DNA of 64,000 nt from Kappaphycus alvarezii (Eukaryota; Rhodophyta; Florideophyceae; Gigartinales; Solieriaceae), in assembly GCA_002205965.3 (NCBI GenBank), contig NADL03000035.1, forward strand, positions 310,001 through 374,000, in the 5' to 3' direction. Position 1 is the first letter of the stretch. Every line of letters begins with the position of its first letter. The position numbers were made by a program, and so were the translations under genes. The notes beneath the pieces are model-generated. The model ran no database searches, was not told the origin of the DNA, and worked only from the letters and a program-made list of their open reading frames with translations. Below, one piece after another: positions 49,684-62,649 of this stretch.

Positions 49684-50759
49684 GTGAACTGCACCGAGTT
49701 AGACCTAGAGCTGTTACGCTCCATATTGCGTGAGGCAATCACTACACGGTGTAGTTCATGTACACTTGGCAAGGCAGTGAGATTGCCGAGAAAGTCGTAT
49801 TCAGCTGGTGAGAAAAATGTGATCAAACCTTTGGAGCGAATCTACTCGGACATTGTCGAGCCGATGAAGCATATTTCAGTAGGGGGATCACATTTCTTTG
49901 CCATTCTACTTTATTACATCAACGGATACTCCATAATTAGTTTTCTTCGCCGAAAGTATGAGGATTCCGAAGCGGTCATTGATATGATTTAGGAAATAGA
50001 GGAGTTTTCTAAACGTAATGTTGAATCAATGATATCGATGGACCGGAATATTGTCAAGTGGTTTCATTCGGATGTCGGTAGTGAGTACATCGGACAAAAG
50101 TTTCAAGTTTGGCTGAGAGAGCCAGGAGTAATACACAAAGTAACCACGGCGTATTCTCCAGACTTCAAAGGGAATGCTGCGCGATTGAATAGGACTTTTT
50201 TGGAAATGTCTAGAATATTTTGAATCAGCATGAAGCGCGGAGACCAGAAACTGTAGCAGAAGCTGTGAACACCACATACATACAAAACAGTCCCATTACG
50301 AGAATCAACAAGTTCAATACCAATCAATACGAAGTCATCTGGGGAAAGCGTCCAAATATGAGTCATTTTACGTTCTTTTGCAGTACATCATTTGTAATGA
50401 AGCCAGATGTTAAGCGAAAGGGAAAATTCGACACAAGGGCGGAAGAAGGAACTTTGGTCGGATATCGTCGAGATAATGCTTACCGAGTACTACTTATAGA
50501 AGGTCGAACGGTAGTGGAAAGCAAGGATGTTAAGTTTCTGGAATATAAGATGCAAACGGTTGTGACGGCTGAAAAATACACTGATTTCGACCTGTCCAAC
50601 CCTAAAATCATTACAGGCGACGATGAAACCGAAGCGGATCATCAAGGTACAAGTGAAAAACAACGTAAGTTCAAAGTTGAGAGTAACAGCAGGTGCAAAT
50701 CGACGAGAAGGCGAAAGGAGATTTGGAGAAAGATAGTGAAGACGAAGTTTTGTCTCTGA
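49684..50759 (+). pseudogene. copia integrase, broken
   Basis: The zinc-binding end of the pre-integrase reads RCSSCTLGKAVRLP. The core follows: ERIYSDIVEPMKHISVGGSH with the first catalytic Asp, FHSDVGSEYIGQKFQVWL with the second Asp, and AARLNRTFLEMSRIF, where the catalytic Glu of the usual E-R-x-N-R is missing (Ala-Arg-Leu-Asn-Arg). The C-terminal part carries WGKRPNMSHFTFFCSTSFV and GKFDTRAEEGTLVGYRRDNAYRV. A TAG interrupts at about 49,990 and a stop at 50,221. The loss of the catalytic Glu means the protein could not integrate DNA. Confidence 0.8.
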
Positions 50760-51014
50760 CATGCTTCCCACGTATCCGTCGTAGTAAGCGCGGAAATGCG
50801 GACGTGGGGCCACAGATCTATGTTTTTTGAGAAATCGTCTCTTGTGACAGAAGCTCTTAGAACTGAGGTGGAAATACCGAAATTCGTGGAGGAAGTAATG
50901 AGTACTAAGGACTCAGGGAAGTGGCAAGGCAATGCAGATGGAAATGGATGCTTTGAATATTTTTGGGACATGAGATTTGACGGACCTCCCTCCTGGAAAG
51001 AAATTTATCAAAAC

Positions 51015-51700
51015 AAAGTAGGTTTATGACAAAAAGCTGGATGGAGGAGGTAAAATTGATAGGTATAAGGCCCGTCTTGTTGCGAAAGGACTCTCTCAGA
51101 TACTTGGGGGTGACTTTGATGATGTATTTTATCCATTCCGAGTTAAATAACTATAAGCTTCATGTTTGCGATAGAAGTTAGACACAACTGGAAGCTTCGA
51201 CTGATAGATGTGAAGAATACTTTTCCAAACTCTCCTTTGAAGGAAGAACTGCTCGTTTTACAGGCGGAAGGTTTTATTGAGAAAGGAATGGACAGTTTAT
51301 TATTTCAACTAAGAAAGGTTTTATATGTGCTACGCTATTCATCTAGGGAAAGAAACCAGCATTTAAATCGAATTTTTGTCAAGTTTGGATGCGAAAAGTC
51401 ACCAGCGGATCCAACAATATACACATGGAAAAGAGATTGAAATTTCATCATTTTGTTGGTATAGGTGGACAATATTCTCATCTTTGGAGAATTAGAGGAG
51501 TCAATTTACATGGTAATTGAATACTTCAGGAAGACATTCGAGTTTCGTGTCACGAAAAACATCGAAAAGTTCCTGGGATTCACGGTGCTGGATGATGGGA
51601 CTGCATAAAGCTGCATAGCCCGCCGATGAGCGAGAGAATCTTGAAAAGCTTTGGGATGAGTGACTATAAGGAGACAGCGACGCCACTAACGCCATTATAA
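51015..51700 (+). pseudogene. copia reverse transcriptase, catalytic motif destroyed
   Basis: Sequence begins YKARLVAKGLSQILGGDFDDVF (about 51,062-51,127). It continues in another frame MFAIEVRHNWKLRLIDVKNT (51,162-51,221), then LQAEGFIEKGMDSLLFQLRK and SPADPTIYTWKRD. The palm motif is altered from YVDD to stop-VDN (TAG at 51,462, then VDN 51,465-51,473), followed by ILIFGELEESIYMVIEYF and a thumb-like LGFTVLDDGT. The enzyme is therefore inactive. Confidence 0.8.
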
Positions 51701-51750
51701 GACAATTATAGTAAATCTAAATAGTTCATTGCAAAAAATAATTTTAACTA

Positions 51751-53400
51751 GGTTGAACAAGACAGAAGCTCCGTGATGGAAGCAGAAGCCTCAATAAAAA
51801 TAAAATATGATTAAATGTTTCTCAATTATCCTCTGAGACTATAAACTAAATACTTCAACGTTTTTTGTTACAAACTACATGAGTAATTTGAACAGGAGCG
51901 GGTTTAAAACTTGCTCACGAAAAAGATAAAACAACAGCTTGTTTCGTATTACAATGCAGAAAATTCATCCCGCCCACGGAGCTCAATGAATATACTCTCC
52001 TGTAGATACTCGTACTTTATTGGGGCCTCAAAAAAAATTAAAAATAGGTACAATATGCTCGATTTCTTCTTTAATCATTCAAGTTCTTTTTTGATGTAAA
52101 TATAGGCTACATGGGTAATACAGTAGATCTGATATTAAATGATTCTAAGTTCGGTGATTGTTTCCTTCCTGAATAAAATCGCAAAAAGCTTAAAACACTC
52201 TACGATGTTTATTGCGTCATCTTCAGTCATTGCAAAAATATTACCTCTTACAACCCATAATTGAATCACCTCATAGAAAAGTGCACAAGTCGCCTCAGCT
52301 GTGCGAGGTTCTACGAACCTGGAAAGTGAGTACCTTCCGAAAATAGGTTTCAATATCTAGTTTTACAATATTTTGAAAATGAAAGATACAATTTGAGCAC
52401 TTTACAGGAAAATACCTATATAGCAAGCGGGACGTTACCAAGAATAAACATTGATAAACTTTTCAAAGAGATTGTCTTTTCATATTTAATCGCTGTTATA
52501 CTTGTACTGAAAGTGTATCCAGGCGTTTTTGTTACATGAAGAAAATAATTTAAATTTAAATGAAACAATTTTAGACTTTACCGGAACGAAAACGAAGAAA
52601 ATTTGGCATAAAAAAGCAAAGAATAGAGAATAAATATTCTTAATTTGAGTTTTTCCTCTCTTATTAACAATTTTCTTCCTATGAAACCACCATTAATGAT
52701 TTTTTTGTTTTTGTAAGAGCATTAATAAGCATTCACGCATTTTATGTAAATATGAAAGTGGCCTTCAATGTTCAGTAAGGCTATTGCTTCCGTTTGATTG
52801 GGCCGAAGTATTCCACTTCAGTCGAGCAACATTTTTGTTCCGAAAACACTTAGTATTACCACTAAAAACTCTTTAATAGCATCAGGGTTCACATTGGAAT
52901 ATCTTCCCTTGCATAATATCTTTACAAGCAGCGTTCTTCCACGTTTTTTATCGAAAGATATTAAGTAGCTAATGGGTTCAGTAATCAAACTTTAGGCTGA
53001 CCCTGACGACATAAACAATGCACTTCATAGGCTAATGCATAGCTTCCATTGCATTAAAATAATTCCAGTCCAGAGAACTCAAGACTAGTGTAAATCTTTT
53101 TACGCTTTCTTAATGGACCTAAACCCCGATATTCTGTATCAAAGAGGTCCTTAGTCACTATACTTCAGCCATAGAGGGCAAATATTGAACTATAAATTTG
53201 GCTTTGTGTGCCTCGAGCCAAATCATACCATCCATTTAGCAGGGAGACAACTTTTCCTCTAGTTTTTCGGAAGCTGCTATCAATTTTTATTACACAAATT
53301 ATTACATCCTAAAGGTATTTTGAGCGATTCTAGATTTAATCATCATCGCAAACACGTTGAGGCTCATTAGATGAAACGATAATATCATAGGTTTACAGTC
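51751..53400. other. AT-rich block, no recognisable gene (part 3)
   Basis: AT-rich DNA with short frames only. A 72-codon minus-strand frame (52,135-52,353) shows no known motif. No repeats or RNA genes are evident. Confidence 0.55.
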
Positions 53401-54350
53401 GCTATGATAAAATCGACGCAAGTTCATCCTTTACAACAAGTTGCGCATGGGTCTAGGTAAACTAAGCCAGTGAAAGAGAGGGGGTGTTGTAAGCATACTG
53501 TTGTACTGCCAACAGTGCGTACAATATTCGGCCACAAATTTGGCTCCTGAGAGCCATGTACAGTATTGTATATGGCCTCAAATTTGGATCACGCGAGCTA
53601 TGTGTAGTATTTTGCATGGCTCTGGACCACATATTGTGAACATCCCGCTACAACACAGTGCGATTCGCACAAAAACTGGGCGAAAAGTACTGTAGAGGCT
53701 ACTTTTCATCTGTATTCTAGGGTTTTAGTACTATCTAGCGCATTTTGATATTTCTGAGTTGTCTTTATAAAGAGGGGTAAGGACTGATTCGGGCCAGACC
53801 CCGGAGACGATGAACACCCCGAACACCTCAACACTCAACATCCCAAACATTAACAACCAAAACAATACCACTACCACCACGTTGCCTTTTCCTGTCTGTT
53901 GTCTTCAAAGCAGTAGCGTCCCTTGTCTCCTTGGACTCACGGTGTGAATACCGAAGTTCAAGGGTGCAATACCCATTATACTGCAGGTGTCTCTTGTCTT
54001 TTGGACTTTCTATACCTAGCTCGAAGTTCAAGGGGGAATAAACTCAGTGACTGCTGAACTTTAGACATTCCTGGTACTTGAAGGGGATAGTCGGAAGCTT
54101 GCGGAACCACTAAGGACGCAGCAAGGCCACCTCGGCTACTAAGGGTTGAGTCAGAGGGAAGGATCGAAAGGTTTAATTGTAGCGGTAGGACACAGACGGG
54201 GGTTAAATAGGTAATAAAAAAGAGAAGAAATAAAGAGAAATGAAAGAAACAAAAACAAACAGAAAAAAACAAAATCAAAACAAAACATTAAAATAGTTAA
54301 CCCCTTCCAGTACCCGCACAAACCTGTACTATTACATGCTACAAGGGCTA
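53401..54350. repeat. GC-richer island with repeats; possible solo LTR
   Basis: Composition rises here inside the AT-rich block. Features are: an imperfect 44-bp tandem repeat (53,535-53,622); a TTTATAAAGAGG box at about 53,765-53,776; and two imperfect copies of a CTTGTCT...TTGGACT...GAAGTTCAAGGG segment about 70 bp apart (about 53,923-54,035). A purine-rich run follows at about 54,215-54,290. TATA box, short leader and terminal repeats resemble an LTR, but no clear TG...CA termini were fixed. Confidence 0.4.
53535..53622. repeat. 44-bp imperfect tandem repeat, two copies
   Basis: The unit begins CAAATTTGG and continues through a GAGCCATGTACAGTATT-like core to ATGGCCT. The second copy begins at 53,579 with several substitutions (GAGCTATGTGTAGTATT). 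Part of the unit contains the TACAGTA motif seen elsewhere. Confidence 0.75.
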
Positions 54351-54419
54351 AGTTAAGTTATGGCGTATAGAATAAGAAGTATGCTATTCTGGATATGCAC
54401 TGAAATGGAAATTAATGAA

Positions 54420-54660
54420 TGGTTTACAGTACTGCACAATTGCATTGTAAGCATTCAGCACAATACTGTTACGGTTCAATTAGTACGTGGCATGTGCACG
54501 TGTTTTGTCAGTCAGCCTACTACAGTGAAAGTTGCATTACTGGACCATTGCATTGATGCATTCGTGTCAAATGCAACTACGGCATTCGATTCAATTACTG
54601 CATTTGATACATTCTAGTGCACAGTACGGTAGTACAGTAGTGACTTTACAGCACCTCGCG
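54420..54660. repeat. TACAGTA / GCATT-rich motif array
   Basis: Over 240 bp, copies of TACAGTA, TACTGT and GCATT/AATGC words recur (for example 54,424-54,432, 54,465-54,471, 54,619-54,641). The pattern resembles the arrays near 11.3 and 19.1 kb. A TATATAAAG box follows at about 54,664, so this may be a promoter-like region without a surviving gene. Confidence 0.55.
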
Positions 54661-54899
54661 AGTCTATATAAAGTACCCCTTGCCTGGTCTCCAGGTCCAG
54701 AGAGGCATCAGTGTTCGTGTGACAAGCAACCTGATCCGTGCTTTACAGCTTCAGCAGTAAGCTGTACATAAATCGATTTTACCAGCACGACTACCCGAGC
54801 TAGTCATTGCGAGGGTTCAATCAAGGTACGAGAGTCTTCAGAATCTGGGATGGCATCCATCGTCCGAGGCAAGGCCAGCCTTATTTCAAGAAACCATCT

Positions 54900-57800
54900 T
54901 CTTGGTGCGTCCGTGAAGGGCACTTTTCGGAACCTACCGGAATTTCTTCAAGAGTTAAATAACCTTTTTTTTTCAAAAAAATCCAGGTTATATTTGAAGT
55001 TGCTCCATTTGGTGAGAAAGCTAAAATAAAGATAACGTATTATTATTTATGAATTAGTAAATAATTTAGGTTCTTATGAATTTTGAAGATCTATTGCCTT
55101 ATTCCCACGAGTAGTTTTCTGTCAAACTTCAATATCTCAAAATCGCAGATTTTAATTAAAATACATCGATATTTTTAAAATATTATCCAAAAAACAAAAA
55201 AATATTATGTAGTTGTACTGTTAGCAGCAGCCGTAATAAAAAATTAGAGTCTCATATCGAAACTTACCATATTTAGATAAGGTGGTGTGTTCAAATACTC
55301 TTCCATGAAATTGTTTTTATCACGGTGTGAAGACTCTAGAGGCATTAACACTTTTGATTATTCCTTCTCTAGAGTATTTCGGAGAACATTTCTTGCAAAT
55401 ATAGCAGCAATTGTTTATTTTATTTTTCAAAGCAGTTCCTGGACTTACACGAAAATGCAAATCAATATACCGGATCCAACACCAAAAGGATCAAAGCAAA
55501 GATTTTTATCTATTAATTTATCACATTCATATAGAAATTAAAGCTTAAAGATTAAAAAGAAAAATTATGACACGTAAATATATGTAAAATGATAGATAAA
55601 GAGGAATGAGCCTTAGTAAATTTATATGATTATTTGTAGTACAGAGAGTTATTTACCAAGTACTCTTATATTATATTTTCTTAAACTTTTTAACGTTTGT
55701 TCGTAGAAAAAATCTAATTGAAATTAGATCAAGAACGTAGAACAGCATTATGATCTTAAGGATTTTATGTAAGCAGACGCATCGCTTTACGACTCATGGG
55801 TTGAAATTTATTATATTTCGGGTTTACAAGCACTCTGAAACATCACCTTCACATAACAAAGGCTATAATAAACAATACGAAAAGATCTAAAAAATGAATT
55901 TCTTTTACACGCCGGACCTTACCCGTGCAAATGTACCAATTTCTTATATTTTTCGTAAGCAAAAAAGAACTCGCGCTTTCCATCTTTAATATCAACTTTT
56001 TTCGTGCACTATTTTTTTCGATTTTCGTAGTCCGGATAATTTTCTAAATTTTCCTGTGTAACGTAGTCAGTTGACTACAAGTATGGATAAAGTTTCATGT
56101 TTAAGCATGTATAGGAGAAGTGATTACTCCGAGTGTATTTTTCATAATATGAAAAGCATCTAACTGAAGATCTACAAGCCAAATTCTAGAGAAATATTTT
56201 GCTTGACTTCTAGTCCTCAAGAACAGTTAATTAATAATTAATTTCTTTTATATTCCAATAAAAAAAAATTCTTATATTATGCTACCTCTGAGTACCGCAA
56301 AAGCTTTCTTTTACATCACCATAATCTCTTTACCAATTGCAATTCCCATACTATGAGAAAAACTTATGTAGAATCCTCTACCAGCCCTGATTTTGGGAGA
56401 TCCTCTCTGCTGAGATTTACTGCATGAGTCATTCTCATCGTATATGAAATCAGGCAAAGTTTATTTATCTTCAGAAGAGTAATGCAGCTTTTCCAATGAC
56501 TACTAAAATAGACAGTTTTCTTTTCAATTCATTTTGCAGAGAACGCCAAAATGTTTCATAGCGATAGAAACAAAAATATGGCTGAGAAAATCTTTGGAGA
56601 GTTTTATCAATGCGTTCCTTTTTAATTTTGTCAAGTCAAGTGCTGGAAAAGAAATATATGGGGACTATTAACTACTATTGTTTGTAGATTGAAAATTTCA
56701 ACATTAAAAAAAATATGTTGCAGTGGTACATAAACTACCTAATTTCTGTTTCCTTACGCTTGAGCACATTAATTCCTACAAAATTATGTGCTGAAGCTAA
56801 ATTTAGTTACACAAGAGCAAAAAGTAGTATTAAATTGAAAGTTAGGGGTGCTTCGACCCTTGTGATAGTCTGGCATTCAGCAACAGTTGTAACGGATGAA
56901 TATCTTCGTTTTGAATAGGATGGGCGAAATTAAGTCCTATCTCATAATATCTTTCATAAAGCAAAACTCAAAGAAATCACGTTTTGTAATATCAGTAGCT
57001 ATTCAAATATTAAAAACAATCAGATTGAAGCATTTAAGCTCCTTAAATAGCAGTACTTTAGCAAAAAACTTCACGCACAAATAATCTACATTTAAACGCC
57101 CAGTACTACTTTCGTGAAAATTTTACGATTTATAAACTGAAGTTTAACTCTCTGCAGAACCACATTCTTGGCAGTGAAATGACTATACTGGCAAATTTGT
57201 TCTGAAAGATTTACAGAAAAAGACAGAAGGACTACTTCTTCCCGTGTAAGGACCGGAAGCAGACTCTCTGCAAGGATCCTTCGGACCATGAGTGAGCACA
57301 CCTTTTCTGAAACTCCAGCATTTTTCCGAGCAATTAACAATTACTTATTCGCTGAATATTTGCCACACCGATAGACTATAACATATTATAAGTACTTCAA
57401 ATATCCTTTTAAAAGGCTTCCCGGGAATAATGGGCAGTACACAATGCTGTAAATAGCGCTAGAGATTTTTCTCCTACATATAATTGCCAATCCTAGAGAA
57501 AGACAGGGTGGCTTGATATCACACCAGAAGAAATCACTGGCAACTACTTATGTAAAAGGCAGTTAGTTTTCAACATCCTAAGAGAAATAATGATAAATGA
57601 GTTCTGAAAGCATCTAATCTTTGAAGTAGACTTCGCTTAAAGAAATGTCCACTTCCATTGGGTGGAAGCTAGGAAACATTCGATTCCATGTTTTTTTGGT
57701 TTCTTGACGTAATTTTACCTCACTTTCGTGATTTGAAAGGATAGTATTACACCGTAAAAAGAATTAATTTGCGAAGAACAAGAATAACCGAGGAAAGAGA

Positions 57801-60800
57801 CTCGGAGATTATTTGAAGTTCTCCAAGCGAAACTGCAAATTATTCAGCGGCTTTGTAGGCTCTAGACGAAAAATTACACGCACTGATATAAAACATTTGT
57901 CATTACGCTGCAAAATACGAGCATATACCACATGTTAATGTCTAGACTAGATAGAATTTGATATTAATGGCAGAATAGAAATATCCCGAAGACTAATTAC
58001 ATCTCAATTTTTTTTGAATCTTGAGGAAGTTCACAAAGACCTCAAAATCAGCGCATCCTGGAGCTAAGGATGCTTTACGCGAATTTCAGATTTTTCAGCA
58101 CGATTTTAAGCCGTATGTTGGAACAAAACTTTTATAGATCATGTGTGTTCTAGAAATGGTAATTTCGAGTAGTTTTATGTCCATTTTGTGACCTTTTCAA
58201 GTCTCTCCCAGTCAAAACGAAGTTTTAATTGCTGCTCATTGCGTAATCATAACTTTTCTCGATGTATCGCAATGAAAATATGACCAGACTTTGCTATTTG
58301 TGCCTCTACTTTCGGTCTATGACACACTAAGCAGCTCGGTAGGGTCCTCAGATATCTTTGACTGCATTTGCAATAATTGTATGAAAAAGTACCACAATCT
58401 TGCTCGCTTTGATCTAAGGAGACGCCTTCCTAGGATTAGTTGGTGATTCTCAATACCTGGCATTCCTCCTAGTGCACCTTTCTAGCATCTTAGTCTTGCG
58501 GGGTTTAATACTGGAGGGAAAGCCCAGAATGAAATATAAGACTAGAGTAGGTAAGGGACTAAATGCGCCCATCCCTTCCAAAACAGCTGGCTAACTGGGC
58601 CCACTACGGATATAGGATGAATTTATAGTTAGATAGTGCATGTAAACTGAAGAGGGCTTTAGTAAGTAGACAGGCGGGAAACATTTTTAGGCTATATGGC
58701 TCGTAAAGTCTGAGTTTTCGAAAACGAAACGGGAAAAAACGACTTGAGCGCAGGAGCAGGCGATTTACTTGGCAGTTGAAGACGAAGGGTGGCATTGGAG
58801 GACGTAATTGTTGAGTACGAAAAGGTTGTAGCGACGAATCGCTGTATAAGCTGAAATGAAGGCCCCTGAGTACTGGCTCTGATGGTAACTTGAGAAGGAG
58901 GAGTGTCGGAAAGCGGTTGTTGACTGGCTCGCAACTGATAAGTGGGGGTGAGCTGGATAAATGGAAGGGAATAAAAGAGATATTGAAAGTTAGTTAGGGG
59001 ATTTACGGATTGATGATGTCAGTAATAGCTGTACAAAAAAAGTAGAGGAATGGAAATGAGAAATGTTGAGGTTAGAAATTGGGATTTCATTTGTATTTGA
59101 AATATAAGTGGAGTTGATCTCCACTCCGACACAAAGAACCAAGTGATAAAGAGAATTTCATGATGCGGAACGAACGGCCTGTATCGGTAATAAGAAATCA
59201 CTAGCAGGTAGGAAAGCGAAGAGGGTGATTATTGGTTAGTTCGGATGAGTAACACGGAGCGAAAATATACAGGTAGCCGTATGGATACCTCCTTGAATTT
59301 GCCCCATGGGCCCGCCTGTGCCTTTGTAACTAAAAAAGGGATATTACAGAGATACTTCAAGAAGATAGACTCTGTTCAACGCCCAACAGTGAATAGACCA
59401 CATGATTATACAGCAGAGCAAGTATGGATATATTACCGATAGGCAAAGGTCTCAATCGTTGCAACGCGTTCAGCCTGCGATATTCAGTACTATTTTAAAC
59501 TCAATGACTACACTTGGAACCCTGCAACCACCCTTTTAACCGAAAATCCATCTACAGTCACTCGTATATACGAATAAATGTGGTCAGTAATGATACATAA
59601 ACACTTGAATTCCATTTGTCCAATCAAAACTCGCCGTTTCCATTCACGGATTACAGTAGTGACATGTAGTTACTGTCAATCACTGGGGAATATATGTGAT
59701 AAGTTCCCCGGATGGACTTCCAAGTATGATAAAATGGTTGAAATACTTTCGCAAGGGGCTTTTCAAGGCAAAATAGGTCATAATACAGCACGAAATTAAT
59801 TACATAGTTCCAATATTACATATGCCTTGGGAAACACTTAATCACAATGCTATCCGATTAAATGACCAAACAATTCCGTTTTCATGTGCCTCATGGAACA
59901 ATTTACATGTCTCATTTAAAAGGTCGTACAAGATAGATGGGAGCGAAGATTCCTGAACTGTAGCTATTGTATCCGAAAAGCTGTGGGAGCCCTCTCTGGA
60001 AAGTTGTCTTCTTAGTCGAAACAGGATGAAAATCTCTCCACGTCGCCTTCAAAATATTGTTAGCAATATCTAAGACTCCCAAAAGACTATTGAGTACTCT
60101 TTGATCATCGTGATACACACTAGTAACATTATCGGAAGTTATAGTCCCGTTTTCAACAGAAACTTAGACTCTATTTTTTCGACGTAAAATAATTCTTATT
60201 CGCGGAGTTTGACCACGAGAAGAGTTACATCCTCAATTTTGGGTGCTTTGGTAATTTGAAATGGAAGTGGAGACTTAAAATGGTAAAAAAAAATAATTTA
60301 ACAGTTTCTATTTTATTTCCTACCAGTAAAGGTATTCTGAGCTCATGTAGAAGTGAGCGATGGTTATAAATTTGGAATAGTACAATGAAGAATACAATAA
60401 AATTGAAAAGGTTACCTATTTTGAACATTATTCAGACATGTTTGAATATACCGATGACAAAGAAAATCTTCGGAGAAACGAAAGGTACCCTCGTGATGCT
60501 TTTTATGATATTTCGGACTAAAATAATGAATCTGGTTACCCCAAATAGGAGTTAGAATAGAGAAAAAAAGTAGTTTATATCTAATTCCGTGTTTATTCGA
60601 GAATTAAATAATCGGATATTTGATTTTGAAAAAAATTATGATTTTCCATTAAATGTTAATCCTATGCACTCATAAATTTCATTTTGAGTATTTCTATGAT
60701 TCAATTTAATGCAATATATGTAATTGTTCTTGGTCATCAAATTATGTGTGGTTTCCGATTTGATTGAGAACTATGTTTCGCTTGGTATTGTTTCTGAGCA

Positions 60801-61920
60801 GAAATTGAACAGACTTTTAACACCGCTTCATTTCTAGCTCAACACAAAATCTATTTTTCAACTTCTGTGTTACAGATTAAGAACTTTTGATTTTCCACGG
60901 ACCCGTTGGAACTCTCATAAGTAACTATCTGTTTAAAATACGTTTCTTCACAATTTTTATGAATATTTTCTTCCCATAGAATCTTTACTGGAATATTGAA
61001 TAAAAATCATGGGCATTTCCACTAAATAACGTGAAACTATTATCCAGTGAAATAAATTGCGGCCTTGATAGAGTTATTTTGTAAAATAAAAAATGTTAAG
61101 GTTTATCTTCTTGCCACAATTAGTAATATTTGACAATCCCAATGCCAAAATAAATCCAAAACTTAAATTTATAATAAAAAAACAGAAGAGTGGTGGGTAC
61201 TGGCTCCATTTTTGTGAAAAATATGTGGTACATCAAAAATTCTTAGGATAAAAAATATAGATGGTATACAAGTTTTTCAGCATATTGAGTTTCGTAGTCT
61301 TCTTTTTAGTCATCTGTCAACAATTATTATGCTATTATTCGCTTATCATCGTCTTACATAATTTAAATTCGTTATACTTTTGTGCTTTCCTCAGTGCCAT
61401 CCATTCAGAGATTATCTTTGCTACGTGGACTAAATCTCTGAGTAAAAAATCATATTTATACCCCAGTTCTTCGCACCATTAGTATTTAGTATTTGATTTA
61501 TTGAATAATTCTAAGAGCATGAAAAATGTATCGAAATATCTTCTACTCTTGGCTTTTATCCCTACTAAAATTCACTTGATACCTGCAATCTAATCATATC
61601 TACCATGCATGAGCTCATTGGTCTGCAGCTTATAAATCATCATCGAAAAAAGATATTTCCTGCTCTTAAAAATCACGTAAGTCTATCGCTGAAGCTTTTG
61701 AGTCAAAAAACATGATATTGACACTGAATCTGATCTAAATGACACCATAACACCCTAAAATGTTCATCCCGAAGCTGATATACAATTTCATCTTCTTTCA
61801 GTAAATAACAATTTTAGAGAAGCTACATGAGTTGGTAACAAAAAGCATAATTGAGCCTATGTTTATATATAGATCTGATTTTGGACTAGAGCTAGGACAA
61901 AGTTATATCACCTAGTTGGA
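54900..61920. other. AT-rich block, no recognisable gene (part 4)
   Basis: Seven kilobases of AT-rich DNA has short frames (all under 85 codons) and no known motif. The stretch 58,600-59,450 is slightly GC-richer but still without an identifiable product. No tandem arrays, RNA genes or element ends were seen. Confidence 0.6.
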
Positions 61921-62580
61921 CCTCAGCACGTCGAGAAAACGTATCCATGAGGGCCCTGTAGAACTAAAAGATAGGGCGACAGATTATGGCAATAGAGCGT
62001 GAGGGAGCAATATATAACTGACTCCAAAAGACTAGCGTGTGTTCTCCCCACCACAGTGCATCCCAGTGGATTACTGAGTATGCTAAGATCGAGCTGCCTT
62101 TTTTCCTCTCCTCCTTGACCACGGCATGCGATAAGCCAAGATATATATATCGGCCACCATTCTGCGCGCCCTTTCATGTGACGCCAACTTCCCGCGCCCG
62201 AATTTGCACTGACAGGGGCGAAATCCACATCGAGAGTGAAAGAGAACTGGCAGTACGCTTACGAACCGTAGTTCACGCCCGCTCGTGCTCTTCTCCATTC
62301 CACAGCATGTCTCATTAACATTATCGACTGCTCTAATGTCATGCCATTCAGCCATAAATGCACTAACTTACCATTTTCGTGTACCATTTACAGTTGTCTA
62401 CTCTACAACGGCCATGATCCTGCTGACGAACCTGTCGGCACTCTGCTAAATACTGTAAACATAGTAATACCAGATATGGTGCGTTCACTGGCAAATCTCC
62501 TTTTTTCGCATGCCCCAGAGCAACCCACGTTGATCCAAATCCAGCCGTTCCATCAATCATTTTCAAGAAACAGCAGTCGA
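61921..62580 (-). other. Candidate 3' LTR region of copia-like element
   Basis: Composition returns to gene-like at about 61,920. On the minus strand a TATATATA box sits at about 62,150-62,140, with TG-initiated sequence (TGTTAATG) at about 62,324. Position downstream of a minus-strand pol remnant suits a 3' LTR. The partner LTR is outside the window, so this cannot be confirmed here. Confidence 0.35.
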
Positions 62581-62649
62581 AATTGACATATAAGATTCAC
62601 GCGAATCTCCGGCACATGGCCAAAACTCACCGCCAAAGATATCTTGACT

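Larger units (their letters stand above)
49650..51750 (+). mobile_element. Ty1/copia pol remnant, dead
   Basis: A plus-strand pol remnant in copia order: integrase then reverse transcriptase. Integrase spans about 49,690-50,560 and reverse transcriptase about 51,015-51,700. No LTR, primer-binding site or gag was identified in the flanking AT-rich DNA, so the ends are unknown. It is noticeably less AT-rich than its surroundings and carries stops and frameshifts throughout. Confidence 0.82.
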
